Part shown: piece after piece, positions 8,116 through 17,746 of the stretch
How positions within the stretch are numbered: position 1 is the first letter of the stretch
Layout: every line of letters begins with the position of its first letter
NCBI RefSeq assembly: GCF_016901015.1
Contig: NZ_JAFEUP010000002.1
Coordinates: 248,001-312,000 of the forward strand
Length of the DNA stretch: 64,000 bases
Source: Zestomonas insulae
Lineage (GTDB): Bacteria; Pseudomonadota; Gammaproteobacteria; Pseudomonadales; Pseudomonadaceae
Direction of reading: 5' to 3'
Made by a program: the position numbers and the translations under genes
The notes under the pieces: model-generated
What the model was told of the DNA's origin: nothing
Database searches by the model: none
Seen by the model: only the letters and a program-made list of their open reading frames with translations

Positions 8116-11100
8116 TCAACGCTGGCCGATGCGCTGCTCCGCCGGGGTCGCCAGGCACTGTCCGCCGCTGCTGCCCTGCAGGTAGGGCTGCAGGATCGGC
8201 GCCATGCCCTTGAGCACCTGCACCGGCAGCGCCGAGGTGAAGCGGAAGTTCTCCGCCGCGCGGCCGGGGACGAAGGCGGTGAGGGTGCCGTAGTAGTGGT
8301 CGCCGAGGTAGAAGACGAAGGTGGCGGTGCGGTTCATCGCCTTGGAACTCTTCACCCAACCGCCGCGCGCCACGGTCTCGACGCGGTTGTCGCCGGTGCC
8401 GGTCTTGCCGCCCATGGGCAGCGCGGTGCCGTCGGCCTGGCTGAAGCTGCCGGCCAGGCGCCGTGCCGTGCCGCTTTCCACCACCTGGGCGAGCGCGCCA
8501 CGCAGCGCCGCGGCGACTTCCGAGGGCAGTACCCGCTCGGCGCGATCCGGGTCGATGCCCAGGCGGGTTTCGTAGGGGGTGTCGGCGGCGAAATGCAGGC
8601 TGTCGATGCGCACGGTGGGCAGCCGCACGCCGTCGTTCTGGATGATGCCCATCAGCTCGGCGAGCGCGGCCGGGCGGTCGCCGGAACTGCCGATCGCGGT
8701 GGCCAGCGACGGCACCAGGTGGTCGAACGGATAGCCCACGCGCTGCCAGCGGCGGTGGATGTCGAGGAACGCCTCGACCTCGAGCATGATGCGGATGCGG
8801 CTGTCGCGCGCGCTCTTGTGCCGGCTCTTGAACAGCCAGCCGTAGACTTCCTGGCGCTCGTACTCGCTGGCTATCGCAGCGTCGCGGAAGCTGGCCTGCG
8901 GGTTCTGCTGCAGGTAGCCGAGCAGCCACAGTTCCAGCGGGTGGACGCGGGCGATATAGCCCTGATCCGGCAGGTCGAACTTGCCCGGGCCGTACTTCAG
9001 GTACAGCTCGTGGATGCGCTTCTCGCCGATCTTCTCGTGGGTCAGGTGGGCGTTGATGAACGCGCCGAAGGTCTGCTCGTCGACTTCCGGCATCAGGTAG
9101 CGATGCACTGCGGCGAGGCGCGTGGCGGTCGGGCGCAGGCCGTCGAGGAAGGTTTCCAGGCGCTCGGCGCCATTCTTGCCGCGGTATTTGTTCCAGAAGC
9201 GCTGCAGGAAGGCAGTGCCCTCACGGTCGGCGAAGCGTGCCAGGTACTCCTGACGGCGCGGATCGCGGTCGTCGGTGAGCAGCGCGGCGCTGTTGTTCGG
9301 CGCCTGGTAGGTGCTGTAGCGCACCAGGTCGCGCATCAGGCGAATGAACGGCAGGTTGATCGACTCGCGCAGCGCCTCGTGCAAGGTCGGGATGCGGCCG
9401 TTGTCCTCTTTGCGAAAGTTGTTGAAGTGGTGCATGCCGCCGCCGGTGAAGAAGCCTTCATAGGGGCTGGCCGAGTATTTGCGCTCCAGCGCCGCTTCAA
9501 GCATCGGCGGCAGGCTGCGGTCCTTGGCCACGCTCAGGTAGTCGATGGCCCAGTGGCTCAGGCGGTCCTGCTCCGGCAGCTCGACCTTGCGCAGCTCGGC
9601 CGGGCTCAGCGCGCCGAAGCGCTGGTGCAGCTCGGCGATGATTTCCAGGTAGGTGGTCATGACGCGCAGCTTGGCGGTGGAGCCGAGCTCCAGCTTGCTG
9701 CCTTCGTTGATGTCGAACGGCTGCACCGTGCTGTCGGTCTGCACCCGTACTCGCGAGCCGTCGGCGGTGCGCTCGAACAGGGTGAAGCTGTAGTTGACGT
9801 CGGCGGTCTTCTCCGGCGACAGCAGGCGCTCGCCGTACAGGCCGATCTGCTCGGCGAAGGCCGGATCGGCGAGCTGGCGCAGGTACTGGCTGACCTGCTG
9901 CTGCAGCTCGCCGTTCAGCGTGGTGGTGGCCGACAGGTCGAGGCGGTCGAGGTCGTACAGCGGCAGGTCGAGCATCGCCGACAAGCGACTGCGGGCGACG
10001 CTGATGCCCTTGTTGATCTCGTTCGCCTGCAGCGCCGGCTGCTGCTGCAGGTCGCGGAAGCGCAGCTGGCTGGCCAGCGCGGCATCGCGCAGCGGCCGGT
10101 CGATCACCCCGCCGGTGGCGAGGATGCGCAGGTGGCTGTCGGTCAGCTGGTTCAGCTCGTCGCGGCCACGCCCCAGGTAATACGACGGCCGGCGCTGAGC
10201 AATCATCAGCGACAGCACCTGACGCAGCGCCAGGCCGCGCGCTGGCAGGTTGGCGGCGCGTTCATCGGCCAGTGCGGCGTTGACCTGTGCGAAGTCGGCG
10301 CCGTACCAGATGCGCAGGCCATCGGCCAGACCGTGCACTTCACCGTGGCCGGGCGCGGCGGAGAGCGGCACGCTGTTGAGGTAGTCGCGCACCACCTGCT
10401 GGCGCGCAGCGAGGGTCTGCGGCCCACCCTGGTAGGCGCGCACGCTGGCCGAGGCCATCTGCTTGAGTTTTTCCACCGCCGAGCCGGTGCGGCCTTCCGG
10501 CGAGTGACGGTACTTCTCGACCTGGGTGGCGAGGGTGCTGCCGCCAGCGGACTGGCCATCGAGATCGAGGTGTTTGCCGACCTGGGTCCAGGCCGCCATG
10601 ACGAAGCGCGGCCAGTCCACCGCCGGGTTGGCCAGCGGCTCCTGGGTGTCGAGCAGGTGGCGGTTCTCGATGAACAGCAGGCTGTTCACCGCCAGCGCCG
10701 GGATGCTGGCGAAATCGAGGTAGAACTGCTGCGGATAACGGAAACCGTACAGCGGCACGCCACGGCAATCGGCGATGTCCAGGCCGGCCTGGGTTTTCTC
10801 CGCATAGGGAACGTTGAAGCCGCGCTGGCTGTAGTCGAGCAGGGCGGGGGAGAAGTGCGTCTGGGCGAGCACCAGATAATCGCGCTTGGCCAGGCGCGCG
10901 AGCATGCGCGGCAGGCCGGCGTAGCCGAGGCGCTGGTCGAACGGGCCGGCGGCGGGGAAGTGGATCGCCTCGCTCGGGCCGGGCTCCAGCTGGTAGGTCA
11001 GGCCGGCGGCATAGCGGCTGATTTCCCGCGATTGCAGGGTGGCAGTGCGCAGTTCATAGGCAACGGCCAGCCCGCCGGCAATCAGCAAAAGCAGCACGGT

Positions 11101-11214
11101 AAACCAGAAATAACGGCGGAAACGACGGCGGGGTTTGGGTGTTGCGGGGAAACGTTCGGGACTGCTCGATGGAAGAGCCTTCTTGGCTGCATCGGACTGC
11201 CATATTGCGCCCAT
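8116..11214 (-). CDS. Large class A penicillin-binding protein / transglycosylase
   Basis: Membrane-anchored peptidoglycan synthase of 1032 residues. A cytoplasmic basic stretch (PRRRFRRY) and one transmembrane helix (about 33-55) are followed by a GT51 glycosyltransferase domain. That domain has ENRHLLD, where the family has ED-x-R/K-F, and GGSTLATQVEKY. A transpeptidase domain follows with all three motifs: STAK (SxxK), SIN (SxN) and KTGTGD (KTG). The segment between SIN and KTG is long, which makes the protein larger than PBP1a/1b. The PA0788 homologue is, as I recall, annotated only as hypothetical or transglycosylase. Which wall synthesis mode it serves cannot be told from sequence. Confidence 0.85.
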   Translation of the reverse strand: MGAIWQSDAAKKALPSSSPERFPATPKPRRRFRRYFWFTVLLLLIAGGLAVAYELRTATLQSREISRYAAGLTYQLEPGPSEAIHFPAAGPFDQRLGYAGLPRMLARLAKRDYLVLAQTHFSPALLDYSQRGFNVPYAEKTQAGLDIADCRGVPLYGFRYPQQFYLDFASIPALAVNSLLFIENRHLLDTQEPLANPAVDWPRFVMAAWTQVGKHLDLDGQSAGGSTLATQVEKYRHSPEGRTGSAVEKLKQMASASVRAYQGGPQTLAARQQVVRDYLNSVPLSAAPGHGEVHGLADGLRIWYGADFAQVNAALADERAANLPARGLALRQVLSLMIAQRRPSYYLGRGRDELNQLTDSHLRILATGGVIDRPLRDAALASQLRFRDLQQQPALQANEINKGISVARSRLSAMLDLPLYDLDRLDLSATTTLNGELQQQVSQYLRQLADPAFAEQIGLYGERLLSPEKTADVNYSFTLFERTADGSRVRVQTDSTVQPFDINEGSKLELGSTAKLRVMTTYLEIIAELHQRFGALSPAELRKVELPEQDRLSHWAIDYLSVAKDRSLPPMLEAALERKYSASPYEGFFTGGGMHHFNNFRKEDNGRIPTLHEALRESINLPFIRLMRDLVRYSTYQAPNNSAALLTDDRDPRRQEYLARFADREGTAFLQRFWNKYRGKNGAERLETFLDGLRPTATRLAAVHRYLMPEVDEQTFGAFINAHLTHEKIGEKRIHELYLKYGPGKFDLPDQGYIARVHPLELWLLGYLQQNPQASFRDAAIASEYERQEVYGWLFKSRHKSARDSRIRIMLEVEAFLDIHRRWQRVGYPFDHLVPSLATAIGSSGDRPAALAELMGIIQNDGVRLPTVRIDSLHFAADTPYETRLGIDPDRAERVLPSEVAAALRGALAQVVESGTARRLAGSFSQADGTALPMGGKTGTGDNRVETVARGGWVKSSKAMNRTATFVFYLGDHYYGTLTAFVPGRAAENFRFTSALPVQVLKGMAPILQPYLQGSSGGQCLATPAEQRIGQR

Positions 11215-11446
11215 GAATTCTGGCCTTGGCTACGCGTTCGGGTGTCGCTGATGGAAGCTTAGGTGTTACGCGATGCGCCGTCGAGAGCGCTTGGTCCGTC
11301 TTTGAATGATGGCATTTTCACTTCATGGGTCGGCCGATTCAGGCGCCAGATAGACGGTTTTGAGCGGTTTCTCGGTCTGGCCTAGACTGCGCGGAAGGTC
11401 GTATTGTCCAGAGTGTGAATCCGTTCAATTCTTGTGGTGTCCGATC

Positions 11447-12142
11447 ATGAGCCAGGAAGCCATGCAGCACGATCATCGCGAGCAGCTCAAACGCAGCTGG
11501 CAGGCCAATGCCGATGCCTGGGCCGCGGCGATTCGCGAGCAGCGCATCGAGAGCCGCCGCCTGGTGACCGACGCCGCGATCCTGCGCGCCGCTCTGGCCA
11601 TGGCGCCGCGCCGGGTGCTCGATATCGGCTGCGGCGAAGGCTGGCTGTGCCGCGGCTTGGCGGCGCAGGGCATCGAATCGGTGGGCGTGGATGCCTCGGC
11701 GCCGTTGATCGAAGCGGCGCGGGCGGCGGGCAAGGCGCAGTACCGCGTGTGCGGTTATGCCGAGCTGGAAAGCCAGGCCGACCTGCTCGGCCGCTTCGAG
11801 CTGCTGGTGTGCAACTTCGCCCTGCTCGAAGAACCACTGGCACCCATCCTCGAGACCCTGCACACGCTGCTCGCCCCGGGTGGTTCGCTGCTGATCCAGA
11901 CCCTGCACCCGTGGAGCGCGCGGGGCGCCGGCCCCTATCAGGACGGCTGGCGCATCGAGACCTTCGATGGCTTCGGTGAGGGCTTCCAGGAGCCCATGCC
12001 GTGGTTCTTCCGCACCCTCGAATCCTGGCTGAGCCTGCTGCAGGACACCGGCTGGCGCCTGCAATGGCTGCAGGAACCGCTGCACCCGGACAGCGAACAG
12101 CCGGTCTCGCTGCTGCTGTTGCTCGATTCCGCGCGGCGCTAG
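11447..12142 (+). CDS. Class I SAM-dependent methyltransferase
   Basis: Cytoplasmic methyltransferase of 231 residues. SAM-binding motif I is VLDIGCGEGW at about 58-67, followed by the acidic residue of motif II (GVDASAPLIEAA). The C-terminal part (PYQDGWRIETFDGFG) resembles the UbiE/small-molecule group; the substrate is unknown. ATG 11447 (MSQEAMQHD) is preferred; ATG 11462 is an alternative, and an upstream extension in the same frame looks non-coding. It leads a same-strand set with two VOC proteins, the first beginning 32 bp downstream. Confidence 0.85.
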   Translation: MSQEAMQHDHREQLKRSWQANADAWAAAIREQRIESRRLVTDAAILRAALAMAPRRVLDIGCGEGWLCRGLAAQGIESVGVDASAPLIEAARAAGKAQYRVCGYAELESQADLLGRFELLVCNFALLEEPLAPILETLHTLLAPGGSLLIQTLHPWSARGAGPYQDGWRIETFDGFGEGFQEPMPWFFRTLESWLSLLQDTGWRLQWLQEPLHPDSEQPVSLLLLLDSARR

Positions 12143-12174
12143 CGCCTGACACCGCCCCAGCTGCCGGAGGGGCC

Positions 12175-12576
12175 ATGCGATTTCTGCTCAACCTCGACGT
12201 CCCCGATCTCGACGCCGCCATCGCCTTCTACACCCGCGCCTTCGACCTGCAGCTGGCGCGGCGCCTGTTTGGCGGCAGTGTTGCCGAGCTGCTCGGCGGC
12301 CCGGCCCCGCTGTACCTGCTGCAGTGCGACGCCGGCAGCGTGCCCTGCGAAGGCACGCAGCGCGACTACCGGCGGCACTGGACGCCGCTGCACCTGGACT
12401 TCATCGTCGACGACCTGGAAGCCGCCTGCGCCCGCGCGCTGGCCGCCGGGGCGCGCTGCGAGCAGGCCATTCGCGACGAGGCTGACTATCGCATTGCCTT
12501 GTTCGCCGACCCGTTCGGCCACGGCCTGTGCCTGCTGCAGTGGCGCGGCAGCGGCTACGCTGAGGCGTCGGCCTAG
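12175..12576 (+). CDS. VOC (glyoxalase/bleomycin resistance) family protein
   Basis: A 133-residue single-module vicinal-oxygen-chelate protein. The beta-alpha-beta-beta-beta pattern begins at MRFLLNLDVPDLDAAIAFYTRAFDLQL and repeats at HLDFIVDDLEAACARALAAG; DPFGHGLCLLQW is the typical VOC ending. A GGAGG ribosome-binding site lies seven bases before the ATG. Candidate roles are glyoxalase I-like detoxification, thiol transfer or drug binding; the sequence does not choose between them. Confidence 0.85.
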   Translation: MRFLLNLDVPDLDAAIAFYTRAFDLQLARRLFGGSVAELLGGPAPLYLLQCDAGSVPCEGTQRDYRRHWTPLHLDFIVDDLEAACARALAAGARCEQAIRDEADYRIALFADPFGHGLCLLQWRGSGYAEASA

Positions 12577-12595
12577 CTGACCCGAGGACCCACCG

Positions 12596-13039
12596 ATGTC
12601 CGACTTCGCCAAACCCACCCGCACCAACCTGATTCCCTGCCTGCAATACCGCGACGCGCCGGCGGCTATCGCCTGGCTGCAGAGCACCTTCGGCTTCAGC
12701 GAGCACCTGGTGGTACCCAATGACCAGGGCGGCATCGCCCATGCCCAGCTGTGCTGCGGCAACGGCATGCTGATGCTCGGCTCGGCCAACGCGCAGTCGG
12801 AATACGGTCGACTGATGCGCCAACCGCAGCAGGCCGGCGGCAACACGCAGAGCATCTACGTGGTGATCGAGCGGGTCGACGCGCTGTACGCGCGGGCCAA
12901 GGCGGCCGGCGCGGAGATCGTCATCGAGGTGCGCGACGAGGACTACGGCGGCCGTGGCTTCAGCTGCCGTGATCTGGAAGGGCACCTGTGGAATTTCGGC
13001 AGCTACGATCCGTGGGAAGACACCGGTTCAGGCTCCTAG
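12596..13039 (+). CDS. VOC family protein, PhnB/bleomycin-resistance type
   Basis: A second VOC protein, 147 residues, starting 19 bp after the first. It opens with LIPCLQYRDAPAAIAWLQSTFGF, has the central IYVVIERVDALYARAKAAGAEI and ends with GRGFSCRDLEGHLWNFGSYDPW. This layout is common in glyoxalase/bleomycin-resistance proteins annotated as glyoxalase superfamily. The two VOC genes differ in sequence, so they are not a fresh duplication. Substrate unknown. Confidence 0.85.
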   Translation: MSDFAKPTRTNLIPCLQYRDAPAAIAWLQSTFGFSEHLVVPNDQGGIAHAQLCCGNGMLMLGSANAQSEYGRLMRQPQQAGGNTQSIYVVIERVDALYARAKAAGAEIVIEVRDEDYGGRGFSCRDLEGHLWNFGSYDPWEDTGSGS

Positions 13040-13100
13040 GCGCCTGCTTACGAACTCTTGGCTCCAGTCCAGAAGATCAGGCTCGACGACGAGGTAGGCG

Positions 13101-13922
13101 ATGCGCACGACGGAATTGGCCGGCAACCAGGTGCCGGTGATCGGCCAGGGCACCTGGCACATGGGCGAGCAGCAGTCGGCACGGCGCCGTGAAGTGGCGG
13201 CGCTGCAGCAGGGCATCGAACTCGGCCTGCAGCTGATCGACACCGCGGAGATGTACGCCGAGGGTGGCGCCGAAGAGGTGGTCGGCGAAGCCATTCAGGG
13301 TCGCCGCGAGCAGGTCTTCCTGGTCAGCAAGGTCTATCCGCACAACGCCAGCCTGCGCGGTGTGCCGGCGGCCTGCGAGCGCAGCCTGCGTCGCCTGGGC
13401 ACCGACCACCTCGACCTGTACCTGCTGCACTGGCGCGGCGAGTATCCGCTGGCGGACACCGTCGAGGCGTTCGAGCGGCTGCGCGAGCAGGGCAAGATCC
13501 GCCGCTGGGGCGTGTCGAATTTCGATGTGGATGACCTGCAGGAACTGCAGGCCCCGGCCTGTGCGACCAATCAGGTGCTGTACAACCCGGAAGCGCGGGG
13601 CATCGAGTTCGACTTGCTGCCCTGGCAACAGCAGCAGGGCATGCCGCTGATGGCCTACTGTCCCATCGGCCAGGCTGGGCGCTTGTTGCGCAACCCGGCG
13701 CTGCTCGCAGTGGCCGAGAAGCACGCGGCGAGCGCGGCGCAGGTGGCGTTGGCCTGGGCGCTGCGTCAGCCGGGAGTGATCGTGATTCCCAAGGCGGTCG
13801 ACCCGCTGCACCTGCGGCAGAACGCCGAAGCGGCGGCGCTGCGCCTGGATGATGCCGACCTCGCCCAGCTCGACGCCGCTTACCCGCCGCCGACGCGCAA
13901 GCGAGCGCTGGAGATGGTCTAG
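13101..13922 (+). CDS. Aldo/keto reductase
   Basis: Cytoplasmic NADPH-dependent carbonyl reductase, 273 residues, TIM-barrel fold. The catalytic tetrad is complete: Asp47 and Tyr52 (LIDTAEMY), Lys77 (VSKVYP) and His110 (LLHW). The cofactor segment VIPKAVDPLHLRQNAEA is near 230. It probably reduces aldehydes or ketones. It is in the same orientation as the upstream methyltransferase and VOC genes, and the group may serve electrophile detoxification; that is inference from context. Confidence 0.9.
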   Translation: MRTTELAGNQVPVIGQGTWHMGEQQSARRREVAALQQGIELGLQLIDTAEMYAEGGAEEVVGEAIQGRREQVFLVSKVYPHNASLRGVPAACERSLRRLGTDHLDLYLLHWRGEYPLADTVEAFERLREQGKIRRWGVSNFDVDDLQELQAPACATNQVLYNPEARGIEFDLLPWQQQQGMPLMAYCPIGQAGRLLRNPALLAVAEKHAASAAQVALAWALRQPGVIVIPKAVDPLHLRQNAEAAALRLDDADLAQLDAAYPPPTRKRALEMV

Positions 13923-13977
13923 GCGGCGCAGCGCAACGACAGGCACGGTGGCTGTCGCTGCGTTGACCTCGGCGTAG

Positions 13978-15612
13978 TTACACGCGGAACTGCCCGATCA
14001 AGCGGCTCAGCTGCTCGGACAACGCGCCCAACTGCTGGCTGGCGCCCGAGGTGGAGATCGCCGCGTCGGCGCTTTCGCGCGCCAGGTTGGCGGCGTTGGT
14101 GACGTTCTGGTTGATGTCCTCGACCACGTGCGACTGCTGCAGCGTGGCGCTGGCGATCGAGGCGTTGAGGCCGGTCAGGTTGCGCAGCGCCTGGGCGATC
14201 TGGCCGAGGCTCTGGCCGGCCTGGCCGGCTTGCTCGACGGTCAGCTGCGAGTTGCGGCTGCTCTCGTTGATCACCTTCACCGCCGCCGCCGAGTTGCCCT
14301 GCAGGCGCTCGATCATGGTCTGGATTTCCGCCGTCGACTTCTGCGTGCGCTGGGCGAGCAGGCGCACCTCGTCGGCCACCACGGCGAAGCCGCGGCCCTG
14401 TTCACCGGCACGCGCCGCTTCGATGGCGGCGTTCAGCGCCAGCAGGTTGGTCTGTTCGGCGATCGAGCGGATCACTTCGAGGACGCTGCCGATCTGCGTG
14501 CTTTCGTCGGCCAGCGACTGAATCACCTGCACTGCCTGATCGATGCTGGCGGACAGCTGGTCGATCTGCTGCAGGCTGCTGTCGATGTTCTGCTGGCCTT
14601 GCTGCGCCTGCTCTTCGGCCTGGCGCACTTCCGCCGAGGCGTGTTCGGCGCTCTTCGCCACGTCCTGCACGCCGTAGGTGACTTCGTTGATCGCCGTGGC
14701 GACCAGCTCCATCTGCTGCGACTGGCGCTGGCTGGAGTCCTGCGAGCCGGTGGCGATGCCGCCGAGGTTGCCGGCCGCCTGCTTGAGCTCGCTGGTGGCG
14801 TCGCGCAGCTGGCTGATGGTCTGGCGCAGCTTGCCGGTGAAACCGTTGAAGTGGCCGCCCAGTGCGGTCAGCTCGTCGCTGCCGTGGGTTTCCAGGCTGC
14901 GGGTGAGGTCGCCTTCGCCGCTGGCGATGTCGGCCATGGCCCGCACCACGGTATCCAGCGGCTGGGTGATGCTGCGCGTGATGAGCATGATCAGCGCCGC
15001 CATCAGCAGCACGATCAGCAGGCCGACGGCCGCGGCTTGCACGGCCTGGGCGCGGAACTCGCTGACCATGTCGTCGATGTAGATGCCCGAGCCGAGCACC
15101 CAGCCCCAGGGCTCGAACAGCGCGATGTAGGAGACCTTCGGCACCGGATCGCTGGCGCCCGGTTTCGGCCAGCGGTAGTCGAGCGAGCCCTTGCCCTGGG
15201 CCTTGGCGATGCGTGCCATCTCGCTGAACAGCGCCTTGCCGTCCGGGTCCTTGATGTCGCCGAGCGGTTGGCCTTCGAGCTTGCTGTTGGTCGGGTGCAT
15301 GACCATGCGCGGCTCGAGGTCGTTGATCCAGAAGTAGTCGCCCTGCGCGTAGCGCAGCCCGCGGATCGCCGCGATGGCCTGCTGCTGCGCGGCTTCGCGG
15401 GTCAGCGTGCCGGCCTGTTCGAGGCCCTGGAAGTACTGCAGCACGCCCATGGCGCTTTCCACCAGGTGCTGGGTCTTCTCCACCTTGCCGTTGTATAGGT
15501 CGCCGTAAAGCTGGCGCAGCATCAGTCCGCCCTGCAGGACGAACATCACGAGCGCGACGATGAGAATCAGCCACAAACGACGGCGGATACTGATGGCACG
15601 AAGGCTGGACAT
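13978..15612 (-). CDS. Methyl-accepting chemotaxis protein with single Cache domain
   Basis: Inner-membrane chemoreceptor, 544 residues. TM1 is about 11-31; the periplasmic single-Cache domain follows ([19 protein letters not shown] is the sCache_2 signature); TM2 is near 190-213, then a HAMP domain ([22 protein letters not shown]). The signalling domain has the conserved tip [20 protein letters not shown]. sCache_2 receptors in Pseudomonas commonly bind small carboxylates, but the ligand here is unknown. No C-terminal CheR-tethering pentapeptide is visible; the protein ends in IGQFRV. Confidence 0.92.
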   Translation of the reverse strand: MSSLRAISIRRRLWLILIVALVMFVLQGGLMLRQLYGDLYNGKVEKTQHLVESAMGVLQYFQGLEQAGTLTREAAQQQAIAAIRGLRYAQGDYFWINDLEPRMVMHPTNSKLEGQPLGDIKDPDGKALFSEMARIAKAQGKGSLDYRWPKPGASDPVPKVSYIALFEPWGWVLGSGIYIDDMVSEFRAQAVQAAAVGLLIVLLMAALIMLITRSITQPLDTVVRAMADIASGEGDLTRSLETHGSDELTALGGHFNGFTGKLRQTISQLRDATSELKQAAGNLGGIATGSQDSSQRQSQQMELVATAINEVTYGVQDVAKSAEHASAEVRQAEEQAQQGQQNIDSSLQQIDQLSASIDQAVQVIQSLADESTQIGSVLEVIRSIAEQTNLLALNAAIEAARAGEQGRGFAVVADEVRLLAQRTQKSTAEIQTMIERLQGNSAAAVKVINESSRNSQLTVEQAGQAGQSLGQIAQALRNLTGLNASIASATLQQSHVVEDINQNVTNAANLARESADAAISTSGASQQLGALSEQLSRLIGQFRV

Positions 15613-15714
15613 CGGGTGGTACTCCGAATCTTGTTATAGGTGTCGGGCCCGTCGCACGAACGGGTTACTACCTATGTCGACTCGAAGCGCAAAAAACTTA
15701 GGACCGGCGGTCGT

Positions 15715-16005
15715 TCATGGCGTCCCGGACGGACGGCGCTCCATCATGCGTTCGCGCAGCGCGGCCATCTCTTCGGGAGTGACCTTGCCATCGCCATTGC
15801 TGTCCAGGTGCTGGAACTGCTTCTCCGCCTGGGCCAGGTACTCCTCGCGGGAAATCGCCCCGTCGCCATTGCTGTCCATGGCCTTGAAGTGCGCCTGCAT
15901 CTGCTGCTGGATGCGCTCCTGCAGCAGGCCGCGGTCGGCGGCGAAGCTGGTCAGGCTGCTGCCGAGCAGGCAGAGCAGCAGGGGGAGGCGAATGAACGGT
16001 GGCAT
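15715..16005 (-). CDS. Secreted EF-hand calcium-binding protein
   Basis: A 96-residue exported protein. The signal peptide is about 1-23 (MPPFIRLPLLLCLLGSSL...). Two canonical EF-hand loops follow, DSNGDGAISREE (about 44-55) and DSNGDGKVTPEE (about 68-79), with the D-x-D/N-x-D-G pattern intact, so it should bind Ca2+ in the periplasm. The start at 16005 is preferred over an upstream ATG because it places the signal peptide first and has GAGGA upstream. It follows the glutamate-synthase-like gene by 39 bases on the same strand. Role unknown. Confidence 0.85.
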   Translation of the reverse strand: MPPFIRLPLLLCLLGSSLTSFAADRGLLQERIQQQMQAHFKAMDSNGDGAISREEYLAQAEKQFQHLDSNGDGKVTPEEMAALRERMMERRPSGTP

Positions 16006-16044
16006 GGCGGTGTCCTCGTGCGCAGCTGACCCGTTCACTCTAGT

Positions 16045-17670
16045 TCAGGCGACGGAGTCGATCGGCGCCGGATCGAAGCTGTCGGCCTGCGCCATGTACC
16101 ACATGCGCCGGTAGAACTCGCCGGCGATCTCGCCACTCAGCAGCTCGCCGGGGGCGAGGAACACGTGCAGCTGCGAGTACAGCTTGATCTCGCTGGCCGA
16201 CAGGCGCCGCACCAAGTGCTTGGCCTCGATCTGCTCGGGGTGGCTGAGCCCGGCGGCGGCGATCATCTCGGCCAGCGCGCGCAGGGTGTTGCGGTGGAAG
16301 TTGTGCACCCGCTGCGCCTTGTCCGGCACCACCAGGGCGCGCTGGCGCAGCGGGTCCTGGGTGGCCACGCCGGTCGGGCACTTGTTGGTGTGGCAGGACT
16401 GCGACTGGATGCAGCCGATGGCGAACATGAAGCCGCGCGCCGAGTTGGCCCAGTCGGCGCCCAGCGCCATCACGCTGGTGATGTCGAAGGCGCTGACGAT
16501 CTTGCCGCTGGCGCCGATCCGGATCTTGTCGCGCAGGCCGATGCCGACCAGGGTGTTGTGCACAAACAGCAGGCCCTCGCGCAGCGGCACGCCGATGTGG
16601 TCGGTGAACTCCAGCGGCGCCGCGCCGGTGCCGCCTTCCTTGCCGTCGACGACGATGAAGTCGGGGAGGATGCCGGTCGCCAGCATGGCCTTGGCGATGC
16701 CCATGAACTCCCACGGGTGGCCGAGGCACAGCTTGAAGCCGACCGGCTTGCCGCCGGACAGCTCGCGCAAGCGGGCGATGAAGCCGAGCAGCTCGCGCGG
16801 CGTGGCGAACTCGCTGTGCCGTGCCGGCGAGATGCAGTCCACGCCCATCGGCACGCCGCGGGTCAGGGAGATCTCCTCGGTGACCTTGTGCTTGGGCAGG
16901 ATGCCGCCGTGGCCCGGCTTGGCGCCCTGGCTGAGCTTGATCTCGATCATCTTCACCTGCGGCTGCGCGGCCTGCGCGGCGAAGCGCGCGGGGTCGAAGC
17001 GGCCGTTGTCGTCGCGGCAACCGAAGTAGCCGCTGCCCAGCTCCCACACCAGGTCGCCACCGTGCTCGCGGTGGTAGGGGCTGATGCTGCCCTCGCCGGT
17101 GTCGTGGTAGAAGCCGCCGAGCTGCGCGCCCTGGTTGAGCGCACGGATCGCATTGGCGCTGAGCGAGCCGAAGCTCATCGCCGAGATGTTGAACACCGAC
17201 GCCGAGTAGGGCTGTGCGCACTGCGGCCCGCCGATGCTCACCCGGAAGGTGCTGGGGTCAGCGTGGTCGGCCGGCAGCAGCGAGTGGCCGATGAACTCGA
17301 AACCGTTCTGGTACACGTCGGTCAGCGTGCCGAACGGCTTGTCGGCGCTCTCGTTCTTGGCCCGCGCATACACCAGCGAACGCTGCGCGCGGGAGAACGG
17401 CAGCATGTCGCCGTCGGCCTCCAGCAGGTACTGGCGAATCTCCGGGCGGATGCCTTCCACCAGGTAGCGGATGTTGCCGAGGATCGGGTAGTTGCGGCGC
17501 ACCGCCTGACGGGTCTGCAGCAGGTCGTTGACGCCGACCAGGCTGAGCACGCCGGTGAGCAGGGTCAGCGGCCACAACCAGTCGTGGGCGCCGAGAAACG
17601 GCAGGCTGAGCAGGGTGAACAGCACGCAGGCGGCAAAGAACGCGTAGCGGCTGAGCAGGGACAGGTTCAT
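16045..17670 (-). CDS. Membrane-anchored FMN-binding glutamate synthase family protein
   Basis: A 541-residue flavoprotein equivalent to the synthase domain of GltB without the glutaminase domain. Two hydrophobic segments lie at the N-terminus (about 9-45). The rest is an FMN-binding TIM barrel (EIKLSQGAKPGHGGILPKHKV; VVDGKEGGTGAAP). The iron-sulfur cysteine cluster is CIQSQSCHTNKCPTG (C-x5-C-x4-C), as in glutamate synthase. Without a glutaminase domain it cannot use glutamine in the normal way. The true substrate is unknown; glutamate synthesis from ammonia and roles in N-methylated amino acid metabolism are known for related proteins. Confidence 0.88.
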   Translation of the reverse strand: MNLSLLSRYAFFAACVLFTLLSLPFLGAHDWLWPLTLLTGVLSLVGVNDLLQTRQAVRRNYPILGNIRYLVEGIRPEIRQYLLEADGDMLPFSRAQRSLVYARAKNESADKPFGTLTDVYQNGFEFIGHSLLPADHADPSTFRVSIGGPQCAQPYSASVFNISAMSFGSLSANAIRALNQGAQLGGFYHDTGEGSISPYHREHGGDLVWELGSGYFGCRDDNGRFDPARFAAQAAQPQVKMIEIKLSQGAKPGHGGILPKHKVTEEISLTRGVPMGVDCISPARHSEFATPRELLGFIARLRELSGGKPVGFKLCLGHPWEFMGIAKAMLATGILPDFIVVDGKEGGTGAAPLEFTDHIGVPLREGLLFVHNTLVGIGLRDKIRIGASGKIVSAFDITSVMALGADWANSARGFMFAIGCIQSQSCHTNKCPTGVATQDPLRQRALVVPDKAQRVHNFHRNTLRALAEMIAAAGLSHPEQIEAKHLVRRLSASEIKLYSQLHVFLAPGELLSGEIAGEFYRRMWYMAQADSFDPAPIDSVA

Positions 17671-17746
17671 GGCGGCTCCTTGCCGGACATTGGCCGGTTA
17701 GAGCCTAAACCCTGCGCGGCAGAGCGGCCAGCGCAGGGGGCGGCGC

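Noticed and set aside
7540..11262. A 1240-codon open frame on the plus strand opposite the large PBP
   Set aside because: It is the antisense shadow of a GC-rich gene; the product is Gln/Val/Arg/His-rich low-complexity, with no domain, while the minus strand has complete PBP motifs.
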